Of a stretch of 10,961 nucleotides of DNA, positions 1 to 6,609 are shown piece after piece. The translations under genes and the position numbers were made by a program. The stretch comes from Clostridiales bacterium (GTDB taxonomy: Bacteria; Bacillota; Clostridia; Saccharofermentanales; UBA5734). Where the stretch lies: NCBI GenBank assembly GCA_007133255.1, contig SLMY01000244.1, forward strand, positions 1 through 10,961. The letters are read 5' to 3'. The notes beneath the pieces were generated by a model that saw only the letters and a list, made by a program, of their open reading frames with translations, was not told the DNA's origin and ran no database searches. Every line of letters begins with the position of its first letter. Position 1 is the stretch's first letter.

Positions 1-770
1 CCGCCGGAGCAAACGGCTACACGGATAATGGCGGCTTCCCGACGCAAGCTGTTCTGACTAACGCTACAGGTGCTTACGGCCTCGCGATCTCAGAACACAT
101 GCTTGGCATGCTGCTGATGCTGCAGAAAAAATTGCATTTATACCGTGATAACCAGCCGCAGGGACTTTGGAAAAGCGAAGGTAATATTACAGCTGTTGAA
201 GAGTCGCGAACACTGGTGATTGGCCTTGGTGACATAGGCGGAGATTTCGCGAAAAAAATGAAGGCGCTCGGCAGCTACACAGTAGGAGTTAAACGGCATG
301 CTTCTGCTAAACCTGACTATTTAGATGAGCTGCATTTAAGCGACGCGCTGGATAAACTGCTGCCCGAGGCTGATATCGTGGCCCTGTCATTACCTGAAAC
401 AGATGAAACCAAACAAATGCTGGACCGCAAAAGGATTGGTCTTCTGAAAAACAGCGCCTACGTTCTTAATGTGGGCAGAGGTTCCGCGATTGATACAGAA
501 GCCTTGAGCGACGCGCTTGATCAAAATAAGCTGGCAGGAGCAGGACTCGATGTAACTGATCCTGAACCGCTGCCGGCAGACCATCGGTTATGGAAAATGA
601 AAAACGCGCTGATCACACCGCACGTGTCAGGCGGATTCCATCTAAAATCAACTCAGAATAGAATCGCTTCAATCACAATAGAAAACATGAAGCGTTATAT
701 CACTGGCGAGTCTTTGAATAACCAGGTGGATTTTAACACAGGCTATCGTAAATTTGATCAAAACCTTTAG
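1..770 (+). CDS. D-isomer-specific 2-hydroxyacid dehydrogenase, 5' truncated by the window edge
   Basis: The reading frame is open from base 3 to the TAG at 768-770 (255 visible residues), so the gene starts outside the window; the internal ATG at 99 is not its start, because conserved sequence (NATGAYGLAISEHMLGMLL) runs through it. Visible are the GLGDIG nucleotide-binding loop (visible residues 74-79) and the family's catalytic triad: Arg159 in NVGRG, Glu188 in DPEPL and His207 in TPHVSGG. The family reversibly reduces 2-keto acids to D-2-hydroxy acids with NAD(P)H in the cytoplasm. After the second strand of the Rossmann fold the sequence is VGVKRH, basic rather than the Asp typical of NAD-specific members, which hints at NADP(H) preference (inference). 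It resembles the glyoxylate/hydroxypyruvate reductase and phosphoglycerate dehydrogenase-like branches; the substrate cannot be assigned. It converges on the branching enzyme gene. Confidence 0.9.
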   Translation, partial: AGANGYTDNGGFPTQAVLTNATGAYGLAISEHMLGMLLMLQKKLHLYRDNQPQGLWKSEGNITAVEESRTLVIGLGDIGGDFAKKMKALGSYTVGVKRHASAKPDYLDELHLSDALDKLLPEADIVALSLPETDETKQMLDRKRIGLLKNSAYVLNVGRGSAIDTEALSDALDQNKLAGAGLDVTDPEPLPADHRLWKMKNALITPHVSGGFHLKSTQNRIASITIENMKRYITGESLNNQVDFNTGYRKFDQNL

Positions 771-785
771 ACTCATATGCCGGCA

Positions 786-851
786 GGCAGTTAAATTTAT
801 AAATTAAACTTCGCTGAAGCATCATAAACAAAGGTTGTTCCATTAACTGCC
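786..851. repeat. 9-bp inverted repeat in the convergent intergenic gap
   Basis: GGCAGTTAA at 786-794 is matched by its exact reverse complement TTAACTGCC at 843-851, with 48 bases between. The right arm lies inside the loop of the neighbouring hairpin at 828-860, so the two structures exclude each other. AATTTATAAATT at 794-805, just inside the left arm, is a perfect 12-bp palindrome. No function is evident beyond a possible role in ending the two facing transcripts. Confidence 0.35.
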
Positions 852-860
852 AGCCTTTGT
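828..860. terminator. Candidate bidirectional hairpin terminator between convergent genes
   Basis: ACAAAGG (828-834) pairs with CCTTTGT (854-860). Read on the plus strand the stem extends to 10 pairs, ACAAAGGTTG with CAGCCTTTGT, including one G-U pair, leaving a 13-base loop. It lies directly after the branching enzyme stop codon (861-863 on the minus strand) and 57 bases after the dehydrogenase stop. On the minus strand the stem runs into TTTGTTTATG, a weak T-rich tail; on the plus strand the T-rich stretch comes about 12 bases later. Placement fits a terminator, but the poor tails keep confidence moderate. Confidence 0.4.
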
Positions 861-2897
861 CTATGATTCTTCTTTTTGTAAAATCATAGCTGTACGGCAG
901 GGAATGTATATTTTAATACCCTGGTTCCCTGCCTGTTCTTTTAGTGATTCAGTTTCATACAGCATGTTGCTGTCAATCCGGTCCTGGCCGCCGAACTTCG
1001 GGTCATCGGTACTCAGTCTGACGCGGTAAACACCGTCCTCATAAATCGGCAGCGGGAAGGCGTCAATAGAACGAACCGGATGAAAGTTGTAGATAAAGAC
1101 ATATCGCGTGTTTTTATAAACGATAAGGTTAAACTCATTATCAATCCACAGAGCAGCTGGTTTTTCACCTATAATACCCATTTCGGAAACAAGATTAAGC
1201 AAAGCTTTTTCAAACTGGTTTAAATCGTAATACCACAGGTTCTGCTCATCTGCCAGATGCCACTGTCTGCGGCAGTGGGCAAAGCTCCAGTTATTCCCCT
1301 GCCTTGGGAAGTCAATCCACTCAGGATGACCGAACTCATTGCCCATAAAGGTCAGATAACCGTCAGAACCGGTTGTCAAGGTGATCATGCGGATCATTTT
1401 ATGCAAAGCCACTGCTCTGTCAATGATCAAGCTCTGGCTGGATTTGCTCATATGCCAGTACATGTCCTGGTCAGCCATTCTGAAGATGAGTGTTTTATCA
1501 CCAACCAGTGCCTGGTCATGTGATTCAGCATACGCGATTTGTTTTTCACCAGGCCTGGATGTCGTCAGCTCATGCCAGAGACTTTGCATAGACCAGTCTT
1601 CATCTTTTTGTTCCAGCAGCCTGATCCAGTAATCAGGCATACCCATCGCCAGTCGATAATCAAATCCGATTCCACCATCTTCAACCGGCAGGCACATACC
1701 GGGCATGCCGCTCATATCTTCAGCTATAGTCCATGCGTCCGGTTTTATTTCATGAATCAGCTGATTGGCCAGCTGCAGATAAATGACCGCGTCAGGATCC
1801 GTATTGGAACTGAAATATTTCTCATACCGGTCAAAAGCGGTTCCAAGTCCATGATCAAGATACAGCATCGATGTTACGCCATCGAAGCGAAAACCATCAA
1901 AACGAAATTCTTCCAGCCAGTATTTAATGCTGGAAAGTAAAAAGTGGATCACTTCGTGTTTACCGTAGTTAAATAATTTAGAATCCCAGGCATGATGGTT
2001 TCCACGTTCACCTGGATGAAAAAACTGTTCATTCGTGCCATCGAAAGCGTTAATGCCTTCTAATGTGTTCTTAACCGCATGAGACTGCACAAGATCCATG
2101 AGGACAGCAATCCCCATCTGATGGGCTTTGTCGACCAGGTATTTTAAGTCTTCTGGTGTGCCAAACCAGGATGAAGCCGCGAAGTAGTTTGAGACATGGT
2201 AACCAAACGACGCGTAATAGGGATGTTCCATCACTGCCATTAATTGAATCGCGTGATACCCCAGCTCCACCACGCGAGGCAGAATATTGTCGGCGAATTC
2301 ACGATAGGTGCCGATCTTAGGTTCTTCCTGTGCCATGCCGACATGCACTTCATAAATGAGCGGTATGGACTCCGGACTTATTTTATACTGCGGGCATTGC
2401 CAGACATAGGGTTCCGGCATCCAGATCTGTCCGCAAAAATCATGCGTTTCGGGATCCTGGATGGCTTTATGAATATAAAGTGGTATACGGTCTTTTACTT
2501 CGCCTTTGTGATGCACAATCACTTTCACTTTAGAAGCATGCTTCAGCGCGTCAGCTCCGGGTAATCTGATTTCCCATTCTCCGTGTTTCTTTTTTGTCAG
2601 CGGATGTGTTGATCTGTTCCATTTATTGAAATCACCAATCAGATAAAGCGCGTCAGCCTCGGGTGCCCACTCACGGTAGACCCAGCCGTGCTGATCACGG
2701 TGAAAGCCAAAATAATGATGACCGTTCGCGAAATCAGCCAGCGAGCTGCTTTGTTCAAGCAATTTAGCGCAGCAGTCTGTATAGGCATTTTCCCGCTGCC
2801 TGATAGCGCTCGCGAAAGGCTCGAGCCAGGGATCAAGCTGTAAAATATGATAGTCCAGTTTTCTGTCTTTTTCTCCCAAATCACATTGCTGATTCAT
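861..2897 (-). CDS. glgB: 1,4-alpha-glucan (glycogen) branching enzyme, GH13_8 'eukaryotic-type'
   Basis: This cytoplasmic enzyme cuts alpha-1,4 chains and re-attaches them by alpha-1,6 links during glycogen synthesis. Of the 678 residues, roughly 60-150 form a CBM48-like beta-sandwich (YFGFHRD...WAPEADALYLIGDFNKWN), followed by a GH13 barrel and a C-terminal beta domain. All GH13 regions are present: MDLVQSHAVKN (267-277), GFRFDGVTSMLY with nucleophile Asp339, TIAEDMSGMP with acid/base Glu393, and ESHDQALVGDKT with Asp461, plus GNEFGHPEWIDFPR. The wording GFRFDGVTSMLY / SGMP / SHDQALVGDKT is that of the plant/fungal/animal GH13_8 group, not the common bacterial GlgB (GH13_9). I chose the ATG at 2897 because GGAG (2904-2907) lies 6 bases upstream; an ATG at 2909 would add four residues but has only a poor GCGGAA before it. 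No glgA, glgC or glgP is nearby. It lies about 97 bases downstream of the MocR-type gene on the same strand. Confidence 0.93.
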   Translation of the reverse strand: MNQQCDLGEKDRKLDYHILQLDPWLEPFASAIRQRENAYTDCCAKLLEQSSSLADFANGHHYFGFHRDQHGWVYREWAPEADALYLIGDFNKWNRSTHPLTKKKHGEWEIRLPGADALKHASKVKVIVHHKGEVKDRIPLYIHKAIQDPETHDFCGQIWMPEPYVWQCPQYKISPESIPLIYEVHVGMAQEEPKIGTYREFADNILPRVVELGYHAIQLMAVMEHPYYASFGYHVSNYFAASSWFGTPEDLKYLVDKAHQMGIAVLMDLVQSHAVKNTLEGINAFDGTNEQFFHPGERGNHHAWDSKLFNYGKHEVIHFLLSSIKYWLEEFRFDGFRFDGVTSMLYLDHGLGTAFDRYEKYFSSNTDPDAVIYLQLANQLIHEIKPDAWTIAEDMSGMPGMCLPVEDGGIGFDYRLAMGMPDYWIRLLEQKDEDWSMQSLWHELTTSRPGEKQIAYAESHDQALVGDKTLIFRMADQDMYWHMSKSSQSLIIDRAVALHKMIRMITLTTGSDGYLTFMGNEFGHPEWIDFPRQGNNWSFAHCRRQWHLADEQNLWYYDLNQFEKALLNLVSEMGIIGEKPAALWIDNEFNLIVYKNTRYVFIYNFHPVRSIDAFPLPIYEDGVYRVRLSTDDPKFGGQDRIDSNMLYETESLKEQAGNQGIKIYIPCRTAMILQKEES

Positions 2898-2994
2898 TCC
2901 ATGCTCCATTTCCGCAAATTTAATTGCCTGCTGCGTCTAAAATCAAGCTTAACCGCTCAACGTGACTGGCGTCTGTTTCCAGCTGCTGCCCTAA

Positions 2995-4446
2995 TTATAC
3001 GCTATCTTTCTCACAGATGCATGGTTTCCATATTTCACCTAATCTGCTGGCAGCCTCCATCAGGCTGACTTCATCATAATGCGCGTATCCAAGTATGATA
3101 CCGGGTTGTCCTGTTACTTCAGGCTTCGCTTCTTTCTTTGACATTTGATCGCTGTGAAAATACCGGTTTAGCCCATATACTTTAATCTGGTATTTTCTGG
3201 CAGTCTGAATCAGATTCACTTCACTGACATATGTCGGGAAATAGATAATCAGATGAAGTCCGGCATCTGAACCGGCTATGCTGAGCTGGTCAATAAAAGT
3301 CCAGCTGGTAATCGCGTCTAAAAACAGTTCTTTTCGGCTGCGGTAAATCTGGCGCATTTTGTTGAGATGGCGTTCAAAATAACCTTCGCGAATAAAAGCG
3401 TTGAGTATCCGCTGTTCAAAATGAGATACAGTTGAGGCGTAAAACAGAAGCTTTTCGCGGTAGCGAAGCAGCAGATGACGCGGCAGCACCATATAACTGA
3501 TACGCATCGAAGGCGCGATACTTCTTGAAAACGTACCCAGATAGATAACTTTCTCACGCTGGTCCAGCCCTTGCAGGGAAGGAATCGGTCGTCCGCTGAA
3601 GCGAAACTCGCTATCATAATCATCTTCAATGATGTAGCGATTCTCCTGCCTGCCTGCCCATTCCAGAATTGCCTGACGCCTCTGATAGGGCATAACAATA
3701 CCCAGGGGGAAATGATGCGAAGGTGTTATATAGGCTATGTCCGCCCGGCTGCGTTCAAGCGCCTCTAGAGACAGTCCTTCCGCGTCAACATCAACAGGGA
3801 AGATTAAAGAACCCTGGCTTTGAAGAATCTGGCGTGTTTTCTCATATCCGGGGTTTTCTATGCCATAGAGTGTCTGGCGGCTGAAAAGCTGAATGATCAG
3901 GCTAAGCAGATACTCCGTACCGGCACCGATAACCAGCTGATCCGCCTGGCAGTTGACACCGCGGTATGTGTGCAGATAACGCGTGATGGCCTGCCGCAGT
4001 TCCAGATCACCCTGAGGGTCTGTCATACTGAGCAAATCCATATAATCATCCTGCAGAATACGCCTGCTTAGCCTGGCCCAGGTGGAAAATGGGAAGGATG
4101 CTGTATCAACCGTATTGGTTTTAAGGTCAAACAAGAAAGTCTCAGCAGCAGGCGCACCAGCCAGCTCGCTGACTGGCTGCCTGGTTATTTTTTCAAGCGG
4201 CATCACATGACTCACATAAAAGCCGCTTCTTGGAACGGATTGAATATAGCCTTCAATCACCAGCTGTTCATAAGCAGCTTCAACTGTATTCTGGCTAATG
4301 CCCAGTTGAGCGCTTAACTGTCTTTTTGACGGAAGTTTATCTTCAGATTTCAACTCGCCATCTTCAATTGACCGGCGCAAGGCTTCATACAGCTGTTCAT
4401 ACAGCGGTTTTGAAGAATCACTATCTAGCGCGAAAGAATAAGACAT
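2995..4446 (-). CDS. MocR/GabR-type regulator: GntR winged helix fused to a fold-type I aminotransferase domain, PLP lysine replaced by Arg
   Basis: The 483-residue protein starts with a GntR winged helix (about 13-80: KPLYEQLYEALRRSIEDGEL, LPSKRQLSAQLGISQNTVEAAYEQL, EGYIQSVPRSGFYV), then a linker and an aminotransferase-like domain (from about 120). Family landmarks are intact: ENPGYEKTRQ, ITPSHHFPLGIVMPY, EDDYDSEFRFSGRP (Asp275 and Tyr277, which contact the PLP ring), RISYMVLP and GLHLIIYF. The exception is YLGTFSRSIAP: Arg308 (codon AGA, 3525-3523) replaces the lysine that forms the Schiff base with PLP in GabR and PdxR. MocR proteins control PLP, GABA or amino-acid metabolism genes; with Arg here the protein may bind its effector non-covalently or no longer sense PLP (inference). 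The start at 4446 has AGGAG 8 bases upstream (4455-4459) and lies 19 bases after the upstream gene; an in-frame ATG at 4494 would overlap that gene and is rejected. Target genes are not evident. Confidence 0.93.
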   Translation of the reverse strand: MSYSFALDSDSSKPLYEQLYEALRRSIEDGELKSEDKLPSKRQLSAQLGISQNTVEAAYEQLVIEGYIQSVPRSGFYVSHVMPLEKITRQPVSELAGAPAAETFLFDLKTNTVDTASFPFSTWARLSRRILQDDYMDLLSMTDPQGDLELRQAITRYLHTYRGVNCQADQLVIGAGTEYLLSLIIQLFSRQTLYGIENPGYEKTRQILQSQGSLIFPVDVDAEGLSLEALERSRADIAYITPSHHFPLGIVMPYQRRQAILEWAGRQENRYIIEDDYDSEFRFSGRPIPSLQGLDQREKVIYLGTFSRSIAPSMRISYMVLPRHLLLRYREKLLFYASTVSHFEQRILNAFIREGYFERHLNKMRQIYRSRKELFLDAITSWTFIDQLSIAGSDAGLHLIIYFPTYVSEVNLIQTARKYQIKVYGLNRYFHSDQMSKKEAKPEVTGQPGIILGYAHYDEVSLMEAASRLGEIWKPCICEKDSV

Positions 4447-4465
4447 GCCAGCTGCTCCTGTCTGA

Positions 4466-5131
4466 TCACTGTACAGTAAAGCGCAGGGTATCAACTATTT
4501 TTTGTTTGTATAGAATCTCTACACGATAAGAACCCTCAGGCCAGCCATCCTGAGGCTGGGCGAACCTGAAAATAGCCCGGGAAAAACCGCGTTCAAGAGT
4601 AATTTCCTGTGTGCTGATCTGATGATCTTCATCCTCCCATATCCATATAGTCTGGACAACCGTGTTGTTCTCCGGCGCGACAATATCGGCGCTCAAATAA
4701 ACTTCAGGCGTATGGGGCGAAATCGTATCGATCACATGATACGGCTGGTCCTGTTCATCTATCTCAAGGGCCAGCGTCAGCTCGCTGATTTGAAAGTCAT
4801 CCTGAAATACAGGCAGCAGATGGCTGAGCATAAAAAACAGCAGAACAGCCAGAACAGCGATGCCGCCAACAACAGATGCTATTATAACAGCAGCCGACTT
4901 CGTCCCGCCTAAACTGTTTTTTTGATTCAATTGCTTCTTTTGTTTTCGCTTCTTTTCTTGATCGGTCAGCAGGTTCTCGATTTCCGTGGCTTTCAGCCAG
5001 TCATCCATTTTGTCATTTTTCAGATAATCACTTTCATCAATGCGCTTCTCCGCCGCGAACGACTTGAGCTGCGACCACGAATAAGGCCCGAATATCTTGT
5101 CATCTCTTTTCATTTTCCATTTTGTCGCCAT
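4466..5131 (-). CDS. GYF_2 (DUF4339)-domain single-pass membrane protein
   Basis: The 221-residue protein has three parts. Residues 4-56 form a GYF_2 domain (WKMKRDDKIFGPYSWSQLKS ... DDWLKATEIENLL, with the GPY core at 15-17), a fold usually linked to peptide or protein binding. A very basic stretch (KKRKQKKQ, 60-67) follows, then one long hydrophobic segment (79-106). The rest (110-221) is acidic and beta-rich, ending in a WPEGSYRVEILYKQKIVDTL-type strand pair seen in bacterial beta-sandwich domains. By the positive-inside rule the GYF domain is cytoplasmic and the C-terminal domain is outside. The start at 5131 has GAGG 8 bases upstream and places the domain right at the N-terminus; an ATG at 5197 would add 22 residues of non-conserved sequence. 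It probably heads a transcript with the MocR-type gene 19 bases downstream. Function unknown: a scaffold or envelope sensor would fit. Confidence 0.8.
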   Translation of the reverse strand: MATKWKMKRDDKIFGPYSWSQLKSFAAEKRIDESDYLKNDKMDDWLKATEIENLLTDQEKKRKQKKQLNQKNSLGGTKSAAVIIASVVGGIAVLAVLLFFMLSHLLPVFQDDFQISELTLALEIDEQDQPYHVIDTISPHTPEVYLSADIVAPENNTVVQTIWIWEDEDHQISTQEITLERGFSRAIFRFAQPQDGWPEGSYRVEILYKQKIVDTLRFTVQ

Positions 5132-5262
5132 GTGTATATCCTCAGTTATTATCATTAGTCGTATATCCGATAACAGGTTGTGGCGCCTGTCGGACATGCG
5201 GCTGTGGCTTCATATCTGAGCCATTAATCTGAATATTCATGCTGTTCTGTCGTTGAGCGGCA

Positions 5263-6375
5263 TTATTCTACATTAGATACACGTGTTTCGCGGTACTGAG
5301 CTTCTTTCAGCCATTCATCTGAAACTTTGATACCCCAGCCGGGCTCTTCAGGCAGCTTGATCATACCATTTTCCACTTGCAGCGGCTGATCATATAAAGC
5401 ATCCGTCCACGGGTCTGGTTCCACGCCATGTTCAAGATAAGGCCAGGGTTTATCAATAACAGCCATTAAATGCAAGCCAAAGGGCAGCAGCATGGATCGG
5501 TTCGAAGTATGCGGTGTTGTGAAGATGCCCAGTTTCGCTGCCTTCGCCGCTATATCGAGCGTTCTTGTAAAGCCGCCAATGTAGCCGATATCCGGTTGAA
5601 TAATATCAGCCATCGGCAGATCCAGAATCAGCTTCCAGACATTTGGGTTATAGTCCTGTTCCCCTCCGGCCATCAAAAGACCTTGCTTATGGATGTCTTT
5701 TCGCAGCCGGGCTGTTTCTTCCACTTTCCAGAAAGGAAGGGGTTCTTCAAGAAAGGTAACACCACAAGATCGCATCAGCGGCAAAAGCCGGATGGAAGCG
5801 CTGTAGCCAAAAGCACCGTTCGGATCAACATATAAGTCATCTTTCCCCTGCGTTACCTCTGAAGCAGCCTTCAGCATCGACTCAGTCCGTCCGGGCCAGT
5901 AATCTTCACCGGCGTCACTGTTACATACACCTACATGCAATTTAAAAGCGCTGTAACCATTTTCCGCTTTCATCCGGGCCATTCGCTCTTTTTCCCATTC
6001 AACAGGGCAGTCTCTGACCATGCTTGAATAATACATGCTGATTTTTTTTCTGTGATCTGCGCCGCCAATCATCCGCGCGACCGACTGGTTTTTTCGTTTG
6101 CCGCAAAGATCCCAAAGCGCTGTATCTATTCCGGCCGCTGCCCGGCATACATAGGTGCCGGTAAACTTATGCAGATTATTAATCAGGCGATCTGCCAGAC
6201 TGAAATCATCTTCCGGCTGATTCAAAGCCAGCGGCGCTACTTGACGATGCAGCACAAATTGTGTGATATCAGCTTCAAAAGGTGCTGTCTGACCGTAGCC
6301 AACGGCCCCATCAGAAGCTGTTACTTTTACTATACAGAGTTGTCGATTCGCGAAACTCTCAATCCGTTCAATCAT
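5263..6375 (-). CDS. Enolase-superfamily enzyme, mandelate racemase group (acid-sugar dehydratase-like)
   Basis: The 370-residue length is typical. The N-terminal capping domain is followed by a modified TIM barrel with the metal ligands in order: Asp184 (YVDPNGAFG), Glu210/211 (FLEEPLPFW) and Glu239 (MAGGEQDYN), which together bind Mg2+. The catalytic Asp262 (QPDIGYIGG) and His289 (TPHTSN) dyad is present at the usual 27-residue spacing, with Glu315 (LEHGVEP) beyond. This dyad defines the mandelate racemase group, whose commonest activity is dehydration of acid sugars (galactonate, galactarate, fuconate and others) by proton abstraction next to the carboxylate. The second-strand motif is FKLHVG, that is K145-x-H147 instead of the usual K-x-K, so the substrate cannot be inferred. 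The start at 6375 is set by AAAGGAGG at 6380-6387, 4 bases upstream; an ATG at 6447 would overlap the promoter. It is divergent from the hydantoinase-like gene. Confidence 0.88.
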   Translation of the reverse strand: MIERIESFANRQLCIVKVTASDGAVGYGQTAPFEADITQFVLHRQVAPLALNQPEDDFSLADRLINNLHKFTGTYVCRAAAGIDTALWDLCGKRKNQSVARMIGGADHRKKISMYYSSMVRDCPVEWEKERMARMKAENGYSAFKLHVGVCNSDAGEDYWPGRTESMLKAASEVTQGKDDLYVDPNGAFGYSASIRLLPLMRSCGVTFLEEPLPFWKVEETARLRKDIHKQGLLMAGGEQDYNPNVWKLILDLPMADIIQPDIGYIGGFTRTLDIAAKAAKLGIFTTPHTSNRSMLLPFGLHLMAVIDKPWPYLEHGVEPDPWTDALYDQPLQVENGMIKLPEEPGWGIKVSDEWLKEAQYRETRVSNVE

Positions 6376-6390
6376 AGCGCCTCCTTTATT

Positions 6391-6412
6391 CAGATCCGAA
6401 AAGTTTGATCTG
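6391..6412. promoter_or_regulatory. Inverted repeat CAGATC-N10-GATCTG in the leader of the dehydratase gene
   Basis: CAGATC at 6391-6396 and GATCTG at 6407-6412 are exact reverse complements separated by 10 bases. They lie just downstream of the predicted start point of the minus-strand dehydratase transcript and upstream of its ribosome binding site. The half-site CAGAT/ATCTG recurs in the palindrome at 9588-9600. It could be an operator acting as a roadblock, or a small RNA hairpin. Confidence 0.35.
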
Positions 6413-6425
6413 TATAATCTTATTT

Positions 6426-6437
6426 TATCATATGATA
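6426..6437. promoter_or_regulatory. 12-bp perfect palindrome TATCATATGATA, candidate operator
   Basis: TATCATATGATA equals its own reverse complement and overlaps the predicted -10 box of the dehydratase promoter. A further TGATA follows (TGATACCTGATAC, 6433-6445), so TATCA/TGATA pentamers recur at 7-base steps (6426, 6433, 6440). The same pentamer pair forms an 11-bp palindrome at 9606-9616. Position and symmetry fit a regulator site; the AT-rich content means chance is not excluded. Confidence 0.4.
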
Positions 6438-6460
6438 CCTGATACAAATCACATCATCAA
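6432..6460 (-). promoter_or_regulatory. Predicted sigma-A promoter of the dehydratase gene
   Basis: On the minus strand TTGATG (6460-6455) and TATCAT (6437-6432) are spaced 17 bases apart, matching the TTGACA and TATAAT consensus at 4/6 and 5/6. The start point would fall near 6425, giving a leader of about 50 bases before the ATG at 6375. Confidence 0.45.
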
Positions 6461-6482
6461 ACAAGAGGCAAACTGTTATAAT
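6454..6482 (+). promoter_or_regulatory. Predicted extended -10 promoter of the hydantoinase-like gene
   Basis: TGTTATAAT at 6474-6482 is a perfect TATAAT (6477-6482) preceded by the extended -10 element TGn. The -35 position 17 bases upstream (TCATCA, 6454-6459) is weak, as is common for extended -10 promoters, and it overlaps the -35 box of the divergent dehydratase promoter. Transcription would begin near 6489, giving a 5' leader of about 120 bases. Confidence 0.5.
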
Positions 6483-6494
6483 GTTATCTTAGAA

Positions 6495-6528
6495 ACTTGC
6501 CGACACATTATTCTGTATCATGGCAAGT
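6495..6528 (+). other. Inverted repeat in the leader of the hydantoinase-like gene
   Basis: ACTTGCC (6495-6501) and GGCAAGT (6522-6528) are exact complements separated by 20 bases, just after the predicted start point. They could form a 7-pair stem near the 5' end of the transcript or serve as a spaced protein site. CTTGCCG at its left arm recurs at 9579-9585 before the LarA-like gene. There is no T-run after it, so it is not a terminator. Confidence 0.3.
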
Positions 6529-6609
6529 AAAAATAGCATGACAAGATTTTGTGTGATTATAGCCTTAATACTATATTCATGGATCATCTTTCCAGCAGCG
6601 GAGGACACT

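Noticed and set aside
1539..1940. Open frame of 133 codons antisense to the branching enzyme gene
   Set aside because: It lies wholly within a well-supported gene, has no recognisable motif, and fits a by-product of the codon use of the true gene.
4447..4494. Longer start for the MocR-type gene, overlapping the end of the GYF gene
   Set aside because: The ATG at 4446 has AGGAG at good spacing, and the GntR domain begins a few residues later; the extra 16 residues are not family-like.
5166..5194. Hairpin TCCG-ATA-ACAGG / CCTGT-CGGA between the dehydratase and GYF genes, considered as a terminator
   Set aside because: The stem is interrupted by a three-base bulge, and neither side is followed by a T-run, so an intrinsic terminator is not supported.
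6520..6609. In-frame upstream extension of the hydantoinase-like gene, adding 30 residues with a hydrophobic stretch like a signal anchor
   Set aside because: No ribosome binding site precedes the ATGs at 6520 or 6538, whereas GGAGG sits 5 bases before 6610, where the family's conserved GLDTGGT N-terminus begins. A cytoplasmic ATPase is not expected to have a signal anchor.
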